Below the pieces are notes generated by a model. It saw nothing but the letters and a program-made list of their open reading frames with translations. It searched no databases and was not told where the DNA came from. This document shows positions 1 through 5,753 of a DNA stretch of 6,175 bases, one piece after another. Source of the DNA: Gemmataceae bacterium (lineage in GTDB: Bacteria > Planctomycetota > Planctomycetia > Gemmatales > Gemmataceae). Each line of letters begins with the position of its first letter. The first letter of the stretch is position 1. A program made the translations under genes and the position numbers. The DNA is taken from assembly GCA_009691815.1 (NCBI GenBank), contig SIAL01000219.1, positions 1-6,175 on the forward strand, read 5' to 3'.

Positions 1-112
1 GGTGCGTCGCCTTGTTTCCTGGGATGGGGCCGGATCGACCATTTTGTTTCCCAATAGGGGTGAGTTCTTGCTTAGAGTCGATTTTACGGAGATTCCATGG
101 TTCCCTCCATAA
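1..112 (+). CDS. Possible 3' end of a gene entering from the left edge (unrecognised)
   Basis: Read from base 2, this frame stays open for 36 codons to a TAA at 110-112. Its end reads GEFLLRVDFTEIPWFPP, a mix of hydrophobic and charged residues that looks more like protein than the other frames here. A weak hairpin with a T-run follows about 23 bases after the stop, as expected at the end of a transcription unit converging on the lyase gene. No start is visible and I recognise no family. Against it, 36 open codons can arise by chance, another plus frame is also open here, and on the minus strand an ATG at 40-42 opens a 14-codon frame off the edge. I hold this call weakly. Confidence 0.3.
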   Translation, partial: VRRLVSWDGAGSTILFPNRGEFLLRVDFTEIPWFPP

Positions 113-134
113 CAAAGGGCGAGGGGACAAAAAC

Positions 135-163
135 GGAATTTGGACTTCGATTATTCCTTTTTT
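135..163 (+). terminator. Weak candidate rho-independent terminator
   Basis: GGAAT at 135-139 can pair with ATTCC at 153-157 across a 13-base loop, and six T residues follow directly at 158-163. The stem is only 5 bp and AT-rich, so it is weak on its own. Its position just after the TAA at 110-112 is what makes it plausible as the end of a plus-strand gene. I see no comparable GC-rich stem and T-run for the oppositely oriented lyase gene that stops at 202. Confidence 0.25.
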
Positions 164-201
164 ATACTTGCACAGAATGGGTATTACCCGAACGGGATCA
201 A

Positions 202-1611
202 TCAGAGCCTGGGTTCAAACCTTGCTTGAAAAAACCGCAGGTATTTTGGCTCATAAACCAACCGCAGCCCCTTGGTATTTTCGCGATTGTCGTAGGCTGC
301 TTTGACGGCTTCGGCCGTCATGTCCATATGCGCTTGGGTATACACGCGCCTTGGAAGGGTGAGCCTTACTAGCTCGAGCTCCGGGTGGCGATGCTCGCCC
401 GTGGCGGGATCCCGGCCCGCACTGACGATACCCCGTTCCATAGCCCGAACTCCCGAATCCAGATAAAGTTCTGCTGCCAGCATCTGGGCGGGAAAATGTT
501 CCTGAGGCAAATGGGAATAGATCCGCTTGGCATCCAAAAAGACCGCATGACCTCCGATGGGTTTGACAATCGGGATTTGCCAACCGTCGAGCAGGTCTCC
601 CAAATAACGAACCTGACCTATGCGGGCATGGACATAGTCATCTTGAATCGATTCGCGGATGCCAATGGCCATTGCCTCCATATCCCGCCCGGCCATGCCA
701 CCATAGGTGTGGAGCCCTTCATAAATGACCACAAGGTTTCGTGCTTCGTGGTAAAGGGCTTCATCGTTTAGGGAAAACCAGCCACCGATATTGACTAAGT
801 GGTCTTTTTTGCCACTCATCCACGCCCCGTCGGTATAGGAACAGAACTCCAAGAGAATTTTGGCAATGGGTGTTTCCTGATAGCCCGGCTCCCGTTCCTG
901 AATGAAGAAAGCGTTCTCGACCATGCGGGTGGCATCGAGGTAGAGAAGAATGTTGTGTTGATTGCATAATTCGCGGACGGTTTTGACATTGGCCATGCTG
1001 ACTGGTTGGCCACCCGCCATATTTACCGTTCCTGCCAGGCTGACATAGGCAATGTTTTTGGCACCGACCCTTTGGATCAAGGCATTGAGTTTGTCGAGGT
1101 CCATATTGCCTTTGAAGGGGTGCAAACTCTGGGGGTCATGAGCTTCGTCAATGATAACATCTTGGAAAATCCCACCCGCCAGTTCTTGATGGAGCCTCGT
1201 TGTGGTGAAGTACATATTTCCTGGAACATATTGCCCTGGTTGGATAAGGATTTTACAAGCAAGGTGCTCGGCACCACGCCCCTGGTGGGTAGGAACAATG
1301 TGTTTGTAGCCATACACTTCGCGAATCACCGCCTCGAGGTGATAAAAGTTTTTGCTACCTGCGTATGCCTCATCGCCAAGCATGATTCCAGCCCACTGCC
1401 GATCACTCATGGCGTTGGTGCCACTATCGGTGAGCAGGTCAATATGAACATCCTCGGATCGAAGTAGGAAGGTGTTGTAGCCGGCCTCAAGCAGGGCGGT
1501 TTCGCGCTGTTCCCTGGTGAGGATCCGAATCGGCTCCACCATTTTAATCTTCCACGGTTCGGCCCAAGAACGGCGCCCGAATTGTTGTCCCATCGTTTTC
1601 GCAACGGTCAT
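202..1611 (-). CDS. tpl: Tyrosine phenol-lyase (beta-tyrosinase), PLP-dependent
   Basis: This is a 469-residue cytosolic lyase of the beta-eliminating tyrosine phenol-lyase/tryptophanase family (fold type I). Tyrosine phenol-lyase (TPL) reversibly converts L-tyrosine to phenol, pyruvate and ammonia. Similarity runs the whole length, with an offset of +12 to Citrobacter freundii TPL as I recall it. Visible active-site residues are Tyr83 (Tyr71), Thr136 (Thr124), Asn197, Asp226, Arg229, the PLP lysine Lys269 in MSGKKD (Lys257), Arg393 in AMERG (Arg381) and Phe460-Phe461 (Phe448-449). Tryptophanases lack the Arg381 equivalent, so TPL is favoured over tnaA. Leu300 replaces Met288. The start is supported by a strong AGGAGG 7 bases upstream; it gives about 12 more residues than the C. 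freundii enzyme (456 residues). The gene stands alone: no amino-acid permease or regulator gene is adjacent. The family is certain; the tyrosine preference is inferred from residues. Confidence 0.9.
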   Translation of the reverse strand: MTVAKTMGQQFGRRSWAEPWKIKMVEPIRILTREQRETALLEAGYNTFLLRSEDVHIDLLTDSGTNAMSDRQWAGIMLGDEAYAGSKNFYHLEAVIREVYGYKHIVPTHQGRGAEHLACKILIQPGQYVPGNMYFTTTRLHQELAGGIFQDVIIDEAHDPQSLHPFKGNMDLDKLNALIQRVGAKNIAYVSLAGTVNMAGGQPVSMANVKTVRELCNQHNILLYLDATRMVENAFFIQEREPGYQETPIAKILLEFCSYTDGAWMSGKKDHLVNIGGWFSLNDEALYHEARNLVVIYEGLHTYGGMAGRDMEAMAIGIRESIQDDYVHARIGQVRYLGDLLDGWQIPIVKPIGGHAVFLDAKRIYSHLPQEHFPAQMLAAELYLDSGVRAMERGIVSAGRDPATGEHRHPELELVRLTLPRRVYTQAHMDMTAEAVKAAYDNRENTKGLRLVYEPKYLRFFQARFEPRL

Positions 1612-1618
1612 CTGCTTG

Positions 1619-1624
1619 CCTCCT
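1619..1624 (-). promoter_or_regulatory. Strong Shine-Dalgarno site of the tyrosine phenol-lyase gene
   Basis: On the minus strand these bases read AGGAGG, a full match to the anti-SD core, 7 bases before the ATG at 1609-1611. This fixes the start upstream of the internal ATGs at codons 7 and 24. Confidence 0.8.
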
Positions 1625-1701
1625 GTAAACGCCTGGGGAAAGGGCTGTGGTTTTCTACCCCATTTTCAAGTTGGGATGTCTGGCACATCAAGAAAAAAAA
1701 T

Positions 1702-1720
1702 CACCGTAAAATTTACACTG
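1702..1720 (-). promoter_or_regulatory. Imperfect palindrome plus T8: candidate operator for the lyase gene or weak msrB terminator
   Basis: The 19 bases form an imperfect inverted repeat with core TGTAAATTTTACG on the minus strand (1705-1717). On that strand it is followed, after one base, by eight T residues (1693-1700). It lies 43 bases after the msrB stop and about 90 bases before the lyase start. As RNA the stem is weak (one G-G mismatch, one G-U pair, mostly A-U), so a terminator is possible but poor. As DNA it could be a protein-binding site. I found no convincing -35/-10 pair in the 151-base gap. Confidence 0.35.
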
Positions 1721-1762
1721 TTCACAAAAAACCGTTACGATTTTGCATTGCCGAAGGATTTT

Positions 1763-2164
1763 TCAAGCGATGGGTAGAAAACGCAACGCACCTGAATTCA
1801 TGCAATACCGAAGCCTCGTGGGCATTGGGCCATCCTCGAAAACATGGCCCAAATGAGCATCACACCTGCTGCAAACGGCTTCTATCCGTACCATACCGTG
1901 GCTGCAATCTCGGTTGCTTTCCACGGCATCGGCCGAGATTACTTGGAAAAAACTGGGCCAGCCTGTGCCCGATTCAAATTTGGTCTCGGAAGAGAAGAGG
2001 GCCTGGCCACAGCAAACACACAAGTAGGTGCCTGGGGCGTGATTGTCCCAATAGGCTCCGGAAAATGCCTGTTCGGTTCCCTGTTTACGGGCAATGCGAA
2101 ATGCCTCGGGGGAAAGCTCACCTTGCCATTGGGCATCGGTTTTGATGATTTTTTCGACCAACAT
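1763..2164 (-). CDS. msrB: Peptide-methionine (R)-S-oxide reductase MsrB
   Basis: This 133-residue protein matches the single-domain MsrB family (about 137 residues in E. coli), which reduces the R epimer of methionine sulfoxide in proteins. No signal peptide is visible, so it should act in the cytoplasm. Visible hallmarks are the zinc cysteine pairs Cys49/Cys52 (CVCC) and Cys98/Cys101 (CSRC), the SGxGWPSF substrate loop at 65-72, AHLGHVF at 103-109, and RYCMNS at 119-124 with catalytic Cys121. The usual resolving cysteine in SGCGWPSF is Thr67 here. Extra cysteines are Cys51 and Cys87. Arg117 sits where PTGxRYC normally has Gly. The ATG at 2162-2164 has GGAG five bases upstream. A TTG ten codons earlier (2192-2194) has no such site and would add residues not expected in the family. 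The gene appears to be transcribed alone. Confidence 0.93.
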   Translation of the reverse strand: MLVEKIIKTDAQWQGELSPEAFRIARKQGTEQAFSGAYWDNHAPGTYLCVCCGQALFSSETKFESGTGWPSFFQVISADAVESNRDCSHGMVRIEAVCSRCDAHLGHVFEDGPMPTRLRYCMNSGALRFLPIA

Positions 2165-2169
2165 GGCGG

Positions 2170-2173
2170 CTCC
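2170..2173 (-). promoter_or_regulatory. Shine-Dalgarno site deciding the msrB start
   Basis: On the minus strand these bases read GGAG, five bases before the ATG at 2162-2164. The longer alternative starting at TTG 2192-2194 has nothing comparable, so the shorter protein is preferred. Confidence 0.6.
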
Positions 2174-2436
2174 AATCAGGAAAAGGGTATCCAAAGACTA
2201 TTGATAGGGTGTAATTCAGATTTTTGGGAAATATTGTTTTGGGGAAGGGGCAATTGGTGAATAAAGGCTGGATTGGACCTCCCTCCCCGGAAACAATAAA
2301 GAAGATCCAATACATCTTTTGGGATATTTTGAAAAAGGCGATTCTGACCATTTTCTTGGTTTGGCATGGTCGCAAACGCCATCGATTTTGAGGTTTATTG
2401 GAGCCGGGTTTGGCGTGGCAGTATTCCCGATTCCTT

Positions 2437-2484
2437 AATTTTCCGTCGCTAACTTCTGACTCGATAAGCAAAATTGTCCGTCGC
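2437..2484. repeat. Pair of 13-base direct repeats, 12/13 identical
   Basis: AATTTTCCGTCGC at 2437-2449 recurs as AATTGTCCGTCGC at 2472-2484, 35 bases start to start, differing at one position. Both lie in the gap downstream of the CBM9-like gene. The second copy continues into CGACG, so CGTCG and CGACG form a short palindrome at 2479-2489. This could be a paired binding site or chance; I see no further copies nearby. Confidence 0.4.
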
Positions 2485-2588
2485 CGACGCTTCCGGCACC
2501 AAAAGCAATCAGTTCCCCCATGGGCTGGCTCGAAAAGAGCACTTTTCCAAACAGGAAAAACCTTCAGAATAGCTTTCTCGGAGTACTA

Positions 2589-3674
2589 TTACCGCAAACT
2601 GCCATCCTCCCGAATGGATAATTTCAGCGGCCGTTTACTCGGCACTTGAGCTTGATAGCGATCCGCATTGGCCCAAAGGGTAATGTCCTCTGGGGCAAAA
2701 GGGGTTGGATCCATCTTTAACTCGCCAAGGGTTTGGGCGAATGAGCCCTTTTTCCCCCGGTAGGCTTGTTGCGCTTGGTGGATGCGGCCCAAAAAAAGCC
2801 GAGCCTTGGCCTCTTCGTCCAAAGGTAAAGGTTTTAGACCATCCTCGGGCCCAACGAAAACCACCGACCCCCAGCGTTCCGGTAGGTGCATGTTGATTTC
2901 TCCTTGAGAGGACCAGACCCAGTTCCGTTCAGGTCTACCCGGTTTCTTGACATATTTGTTATCCTTTATGTCCCATTCCCACTCTACCCGGGAAAAATTG
3001 ATTCTCCATCTGTCTCCCCTTTTTGGGGGTACTCCTGACCCAACCTCGGCTAGACTTTTCCATGGTAGAAATATTTCCACCGTCCAACCCCTGTCCGTGT
3101 CCGAAGGGTCATTGAGAGTTCCGTCGAGGAAGACCGCTGTTTGAATTCCTTTTAGCTCAAAGCTGTCAAGGGCCCGGCCTCCATCCCGATAAGGCTTGGT
3201 CAAGAGCAGATCCCAAGTGGTGTTTTTGGCATTCATTTCCAATTCGACATAGTTTTGGCAGTCGCCATCAGAATCAATAAATACTTCAAAATCATTATCG
3301 AGATGAAAAATGTAGCTGTCGTGTTCGGAAAAGGTTCCCTGAAGGTGCGGTTCCTCCATCTCCACCCCGATGTATAACCCTTTGGAGTCATGCAGCATTT
3401 TTATTTTTGTGGCAAGCGGCGGCTTTGGTTTTTTGTTCCCCTCGATATCGTCGAAGGTTTCCGACCAGGCGGCTTTTTTCCATGCGGGGTCGTCGAGTTT
3501 ACCGTCGATCAGGATTGGTGAAGTCAGCAAAGGCGCGGCAATGGACTTTGGAAGCCCCGTTTTGGCATCCCCCACCCCGTTTTGCCCTGAAACCAACAGG
3601 GAAAAGGTAAGAATCAGCCCTAATACCAAACCGATTTGACGCAACATGGCACACATCTTCCTTTGGCGTTTCAT
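2589..3674 (-). CDS. Secreted carbohydrate-binding family 9 (CBM9)-like protein
   Basis: The protein has 361 residues from the chosen ATG. The N-terminus has a basic stretch (KRQRK), a hydrophobic core at about 15-28 and small residues (VSGQ) near 28-31, which is a standard Sec signal peptide with no lipobox cysteine. A CBM9-like beta-sandwich follows at about 46-275. It is recognised by ILIDGKLDDPAW (54-65), LYIGVEMEEP (100-109), DNDFEVFIDSDGD (126-138), the GWTVEIFLPW strand (196-205) and the terminal INMHLPERWGSVVF segment (260-273). Residues 276-361 are a charged, partly helical extension. Relatives are exported proteins of unknown ligand, so carbohydrate binding is a family-level inference; no catalytic domain is visible. 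The ATG at 3672-3674 overlaps the hemW stop as ATGA, pointing to translational coupling. An ATG at 3645-3647 with an AGGA 11 bases upstream would also leave a good signal peptide and remains possible. Confidence 0.82.
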   Translation of the reverse strand: MKRQRKMCAMLRQIGLVLGLILTFSLLVSGQNGVGDAKTGLPKSIAAPLLTSPILIDGKLDDPAWKKAAWSETFDDIEGNKKPKPPLATKIKMLHDSKGLYIGVEMEEPHLQGTFSEHDSYIFHLDNDFEVFIDSDGDCQNYVELEMNAKNTTWDLLLTKPYRDGGRALDSFELKGIQTAVFLDGTLNDPSDTDRGWTVEIFLPWKSLAEVGSGVPPKRGDRWRINFSRVEWEWDIKDNKYVKKPGRPERNWVWSSQGEINMHLPERWGSVVFVGPEDGLKPLPLDEEAKARLFLGRIHQAQQAYRGKKGSFAQTLGELKMDPTPFAPEDITLWANADRYQAQVPSKRPLKLSIREDGSLR

Positions 3675-4855
3675 AAACAACGAATGAGCCGTTTCATCAC
3701 GGTATCGGCAACGAATTTCCCCTCATAACTGAGGCGAAAACCCTGTTCATCCACGGCAAGAAAACCCTGTTCGGCAAGTGGATTTAGTTCCGGCTTGAAA
3801 AAAGCGTTGGGCTCAAACCCCGTTTGCTTAAAAAACCGATTGGATTCGATTCCACCCGCGCGTCTTAAGTTTTGGATCATGGTCTCGATAACCCGTTCCC
3901 TTGGCCCAAGGGTTTCGGACTGAAAAGCAGGGTTTGACCCTTCGAAACATTGCCTTATATAGCGTTCCAAATCGCGGGTATTGAGGTTTCTGGTCAAGCC
4001 CACGAAGCCCGCCGCGCCCATGCCAAATCCGAGATGGGCCTCATTGGCCCAATAGATTTCGTTATGGCGACAGCGTTTGTTTGGTTTGGCAAAATTAGAG
4101 ATCTCATAATGTTCATATCCCGCCCCGCCAAGGGATTCCATTGCCATCGAATACATCGTTCGCTCAAGCTCTTCGCCAATGGGACGGACCATTCCCAGAC
4201 GCACTCGCTTTTCCAGCGGCGTACCTTTCTCGTAGGTCAGGCCATAGGTGCTGATGTGGTCGGTCCCAAGGGCGATGGCTTCCACAAGGTCGGCTTGCCA
4301 GTCGGGGGATGTTTGGGCCGGGGCGCCAAAGATAAGGTCAAGGGAAACATCCAAATTCGCCGCTTTCACAAGGGCAACGGCATTGCGGACGGCGTCGGGA
4401 TCATGAGGACGATCAAGGTTTTTGAGGGTTCTTTTGGAAAAGGATTGCGCCCCAAGGCTGATGCGGGACCAACCGGCCTCGGCCAACAATTTTACCTTTT
4501 CCGCGGAAAGAGATTCCGGGTTGGCCTCAATGGACACCTCGGCACCCGATTGAACAGGCAAAGCATGGTGTAAAAGGTCGCAAAGTATGGCCAGTTGGCC
4601 GAGGTTTAGGTGGCTAGGTGTTCCACCACCAACAAACAAGGTGGCTAGCGGGCTAGGGATAGGCCGCTGTTTCCAAGAACTCATTTCCAAGGCCAAGGCG
4701 TCTAAATAGGCGTGGATGCGGTCGTCCTTTCCGGTGGCGATGGCAAAGTCACAGTAGCCGCATTGGTGGGCGCAAAAGGGAATGTGAACATAGGCCGCCC
4801 GGGGATGGATCCAGGGTGGGTCGCTTGGTTCGGTAAGGGGGAAGTGGGGAATCAT
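3671..4855 (-). CDS. hemW: Radical SAM heme chaperone HemW
   Basis: This 394-residue protein is of normal HemW length. The radical SAM cluster motif CX3CX2C is Cys28, Cys32 and Cys35 in FCAHQCGYCDF. GGGTP at 76-80 is the SAM-binding glycine loop and EANPE at 110-114 is conserved across the family. The CDF ending (no fourth CXC cysteine) and the HNEIYW motif at 264-269 mark HemW, not the coproporphyrinogen dehydrogenase HemN. HemW binds heme and is thought to deliver it to respiratory proteins; it acts in the cytosol or at the inner membrane face. The C-terminal domain ends with GKFVADTVM (379-387), as is usual. The frame stays open 108 codons further upstream, but that part lies antisense to the SDR gene and resembles nothing in HemW. 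ATG 4853-4855 is therefore chosen although it has no clear ribosome-binding site; a GTG at 4865-4867 is an alternative. Confidence 0.93.
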   Translation of the reverse strand: MIPHFPLTEPSDPPWIHPRAAYVHIPFCAHQCGYCDFAIATGKDDRIHAYLDALALEMSSWKQRPIPSPLATLFVGGGTPSHLNLGQLAILCDLLHHALPVQSGAEVSIEANPESLSAEKVKLLAEAGWSRISLGAQSFSKRTLKNLDRPHDPDAVRNAVALVKAANLDVSLDLIFGAPAQTSPDWQADLVEAIALGTDHISTYGLTYEKGTPLEKRVRLGMVRPIGEELERTMYSMAMESLGGAGYEHYEISNFAKPNKRCRHNEIYWANEAHLGFGMGAAGFVGLTRNLNTRDLERYIRQCFEGSNPAFQSETLGPRERVIETMIQNLRRAGGIESNRFFKQTGFEPNAFFKPELNPLAEQGFLAVDEQGFRLSYEGKFVADTVMKRLIRCL

Positions 4856-4952
4856 CCGATGTGTCACAGGTTGTCGTAAGATGTCTATTGATGAGGATAG
4901 GTGTTTTGGTGAGGAATGTTCATGCCAAGCACCGACGGAAAAGGGGAAGGCT
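4856..4952. promoter_or_regulatory. Divergent promoter region between hemW and the SDR gene
   Basis: These 97 bases lie between two head-to-head starts and must carry promoters for both directions unless the hemW transcript begins inside the SDR gene. I could not find a -35/-10 pair close to consensus on either strand. A short palindrome TGTGTCACA sits at 4860-4868, a few bases upstream of the hemW ATG. It is too short to assign to any regulator. Confidence 0.5.
4941..4947 (+). promoter_or_regulatory. Shine-Dalgarno site deciding the SDR start
   Basis: AAGGGGA ends five bases before the ATG at 4953-4955. An in-frame ATG at 4881 would add 24 residues before the SDR fold with no ribosome-binding site, so 4953 is preferred. 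Confidence 0.65.
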
Positions 4953-5735
4953 ATGAAGCTTGCTGGGAAAGTGGCCTTGGTTACGGGTTCAGGTGGTGGG
5001 ATTGGCAAGGCTTCGGCGATCGCCTTGGCGCAGGAAGGCGCCGATGTTATCCTCAATGATATTCGCTTTCCAGAAGGGGGCAGCGACACCCTAGACCACA
5101 TCATTGCCTTGGGCCGCCGGGCGGTGGAAATGGTCTGTGATGTGTCCGACCAAGCCGCCGTGGAGGCGATGTTCACCAAGGCTCAAACCCAATTGGGACT
5201 CATCAACCTGTTTGTTAATAGCGCCATTTACAGCGATCGCGAATACTTTCACAAGGCCGACATGGTGGGTTTTCACAAGACCATTGATGTCAGTATGTGG
5301 GGGGCGTTTTATTGCCTTAGGGCGTTTACCAACCGACTTTTAGAGGCGGGCCAACCGGGTAGCGCGGTCCTGATCAGCTCCCCCCATGCCTATGTTGCCA
5401 CCCCCTCGTGCATGGCTTACAACATGGCCAAGGCGGCCTTGGATCAGATGGGCCGAACCGCGGCCATGGAGCTAGTCGGCCACGGAATTCGGGTGAATAT
5501 GATTTATCCCGGCTGGACGGATACGCCGGGCGAGCGCAAATTTTTCACCGATGAAGTCCTAGACAAGGCGGGGCGGGCCTTACCGATGGGCCGCCTCATG
5601 CGGCCCGAAGAGTTGGCTCGCGGGGTGGTGTTTTTGTCCGATCCCGCCAGCGATTCCATTACCGGTTCGACCCTTTCGATTGATGGTGGCACGCAGCTTC
5701 CCTGGTGGTCGAAGCGCGGAACAGGCGCATTTTAA
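4953..5735 (+). CDS. SDR-family NAD(P)-dependent oxidoreductase
   Basis: This 260-residue protein has the length and layout of a classical short-chain dehydrogenase/reductase. The nucleotide-binding motif TGSGGGIG is at 11-18. Asp36 ends the second strand, which usually means NAD(H) preference, and CDV is at 62-64. The catalytic pair is Tyr156 and Lys160 in YNMAK, with Ser143 thirteen residues before the tyrosine. IYPGWTDTP at 184-192 is the cofactor-side PG motif and the IDGG strand is at 243-246. Two conserved spots differ: NNAG is NSAI at 89-92, and the helix-4 asparagine of the Asn-Ser-Tyr-Lys tetrad aligns with Ser114 (SMWGAF). The C-terminus ends WWSKRGTGAF. The substrate cannot be read from sequence; automatic labels such as glucose dehydrogenase or oxoacyl reductase would be guesses. 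It begins a plus-strand unit with the hydrolase gene 18 bases downstream. Confidence 0.9.
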   Translation: MKLAGKVALVTGSGGGIGKASAIALAQEGADVILNDIRFPEGGSDTLDHIIALGRRAVEMVCDVSDQAAVEAMFTKAQTQLGLINLFVNSAIYSDREYFHKADMVGFHKTIDVSMWGAFYCLRAFTNRLLEAGQPGSAVLISSPHAYVATPSCMAYNMAKAALDQMGRTAAMELVGHGIRVNMIYPGWTDTPGERKFFTDEVLDKAGRALPMGRLMRPEELARGVVFLSDPASDSITGSTLSIDGGTQLPWWSKRGTGAF

Positions 5736-5753
5736 GGTCGTTTTAATAGTACA

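Larger units (their letters stand above)
2165..2588. other. Intergenic region without a convincing gene
   Basis: About 420 bases separate the start of msrB from the stop of the CBM9-like gene. Open frames here (up to 117 codons) have no ribosome-binding site, no recognisable motifs and low-complexity or uneven composition. The stretch is AT-richer than its neighbours, in keeping with an untranslated region. It must hold the msrB promoter and the 3' end of the upstream transcript. The best promoter-like pair I see on the minus strand is TTCACC (2258-2263) and AACAAT (2235-2240) with a 17-base spacer, each 4 of 6 to the sigma-70 consensus, which is weak. No tRNA, riboswitch or GC-rich terminator stem was found by eye. 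Confidence 0.6.

Noticed and set aside
179..196. Short inverted repeats after the lyase stop (GGGT-ATT-ACCC and CCCG-AA-CGGG)
   Set aside because: The stems are 4 bp with very tight loops and no T-run follows on the minus strand, so they do not make a credible terminator.
211..221. GGGTTCAAACC, resembling a tRNA T-arm
   Set aside because: It lies in the C-terminal coding part of the lyase gene, and no acceptor, D or anticodon stem can be built around it.
1006..1467. Plus-strand open frame of 153 codons inside the lyase gene
   Set aside because: The minus-strand frame carries all tyrosine phenol-lyase active-site residues; this is its shadow.
2176..2382. Minus-strand frame of 68 codons in the msrB upstream gap
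   Set aside because: It begins at an ATG without a Shine-Dalgarno site, its second half is proline- and serine-rich with no pattern, and it overlaps the msrB ribosome-binding region.
2543..2559. TTTTCC-AAACA-GGAAAA hairpin after the CBM9-like gene
   Set aside because: The stem is 6 bp and AT-rich with no following T-run on the minus strand; it is too weak to call a terminator.
2398..2649. Plus-strand frame of 83 codons spanning the gap and the 3' end of the CBM9-like gene
   Set aside because: It has no motif and no ribosome-binding site, and part of it is antisense to a clear gene.
3950..4573. Plus-strand open frame of 207 codons inside hemW
   Set aside because: It is the antisense shadow of hemW, with no ribosome-binding site and no recognisable motif.
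4856..5179. Upstream extension of the hemW frame by 108 codons, to a 502-residue protein
   Set aside because: It runs antisense through the well-supported SDR gene, has no HemW-like residues, and would make the protein far longer than the family.
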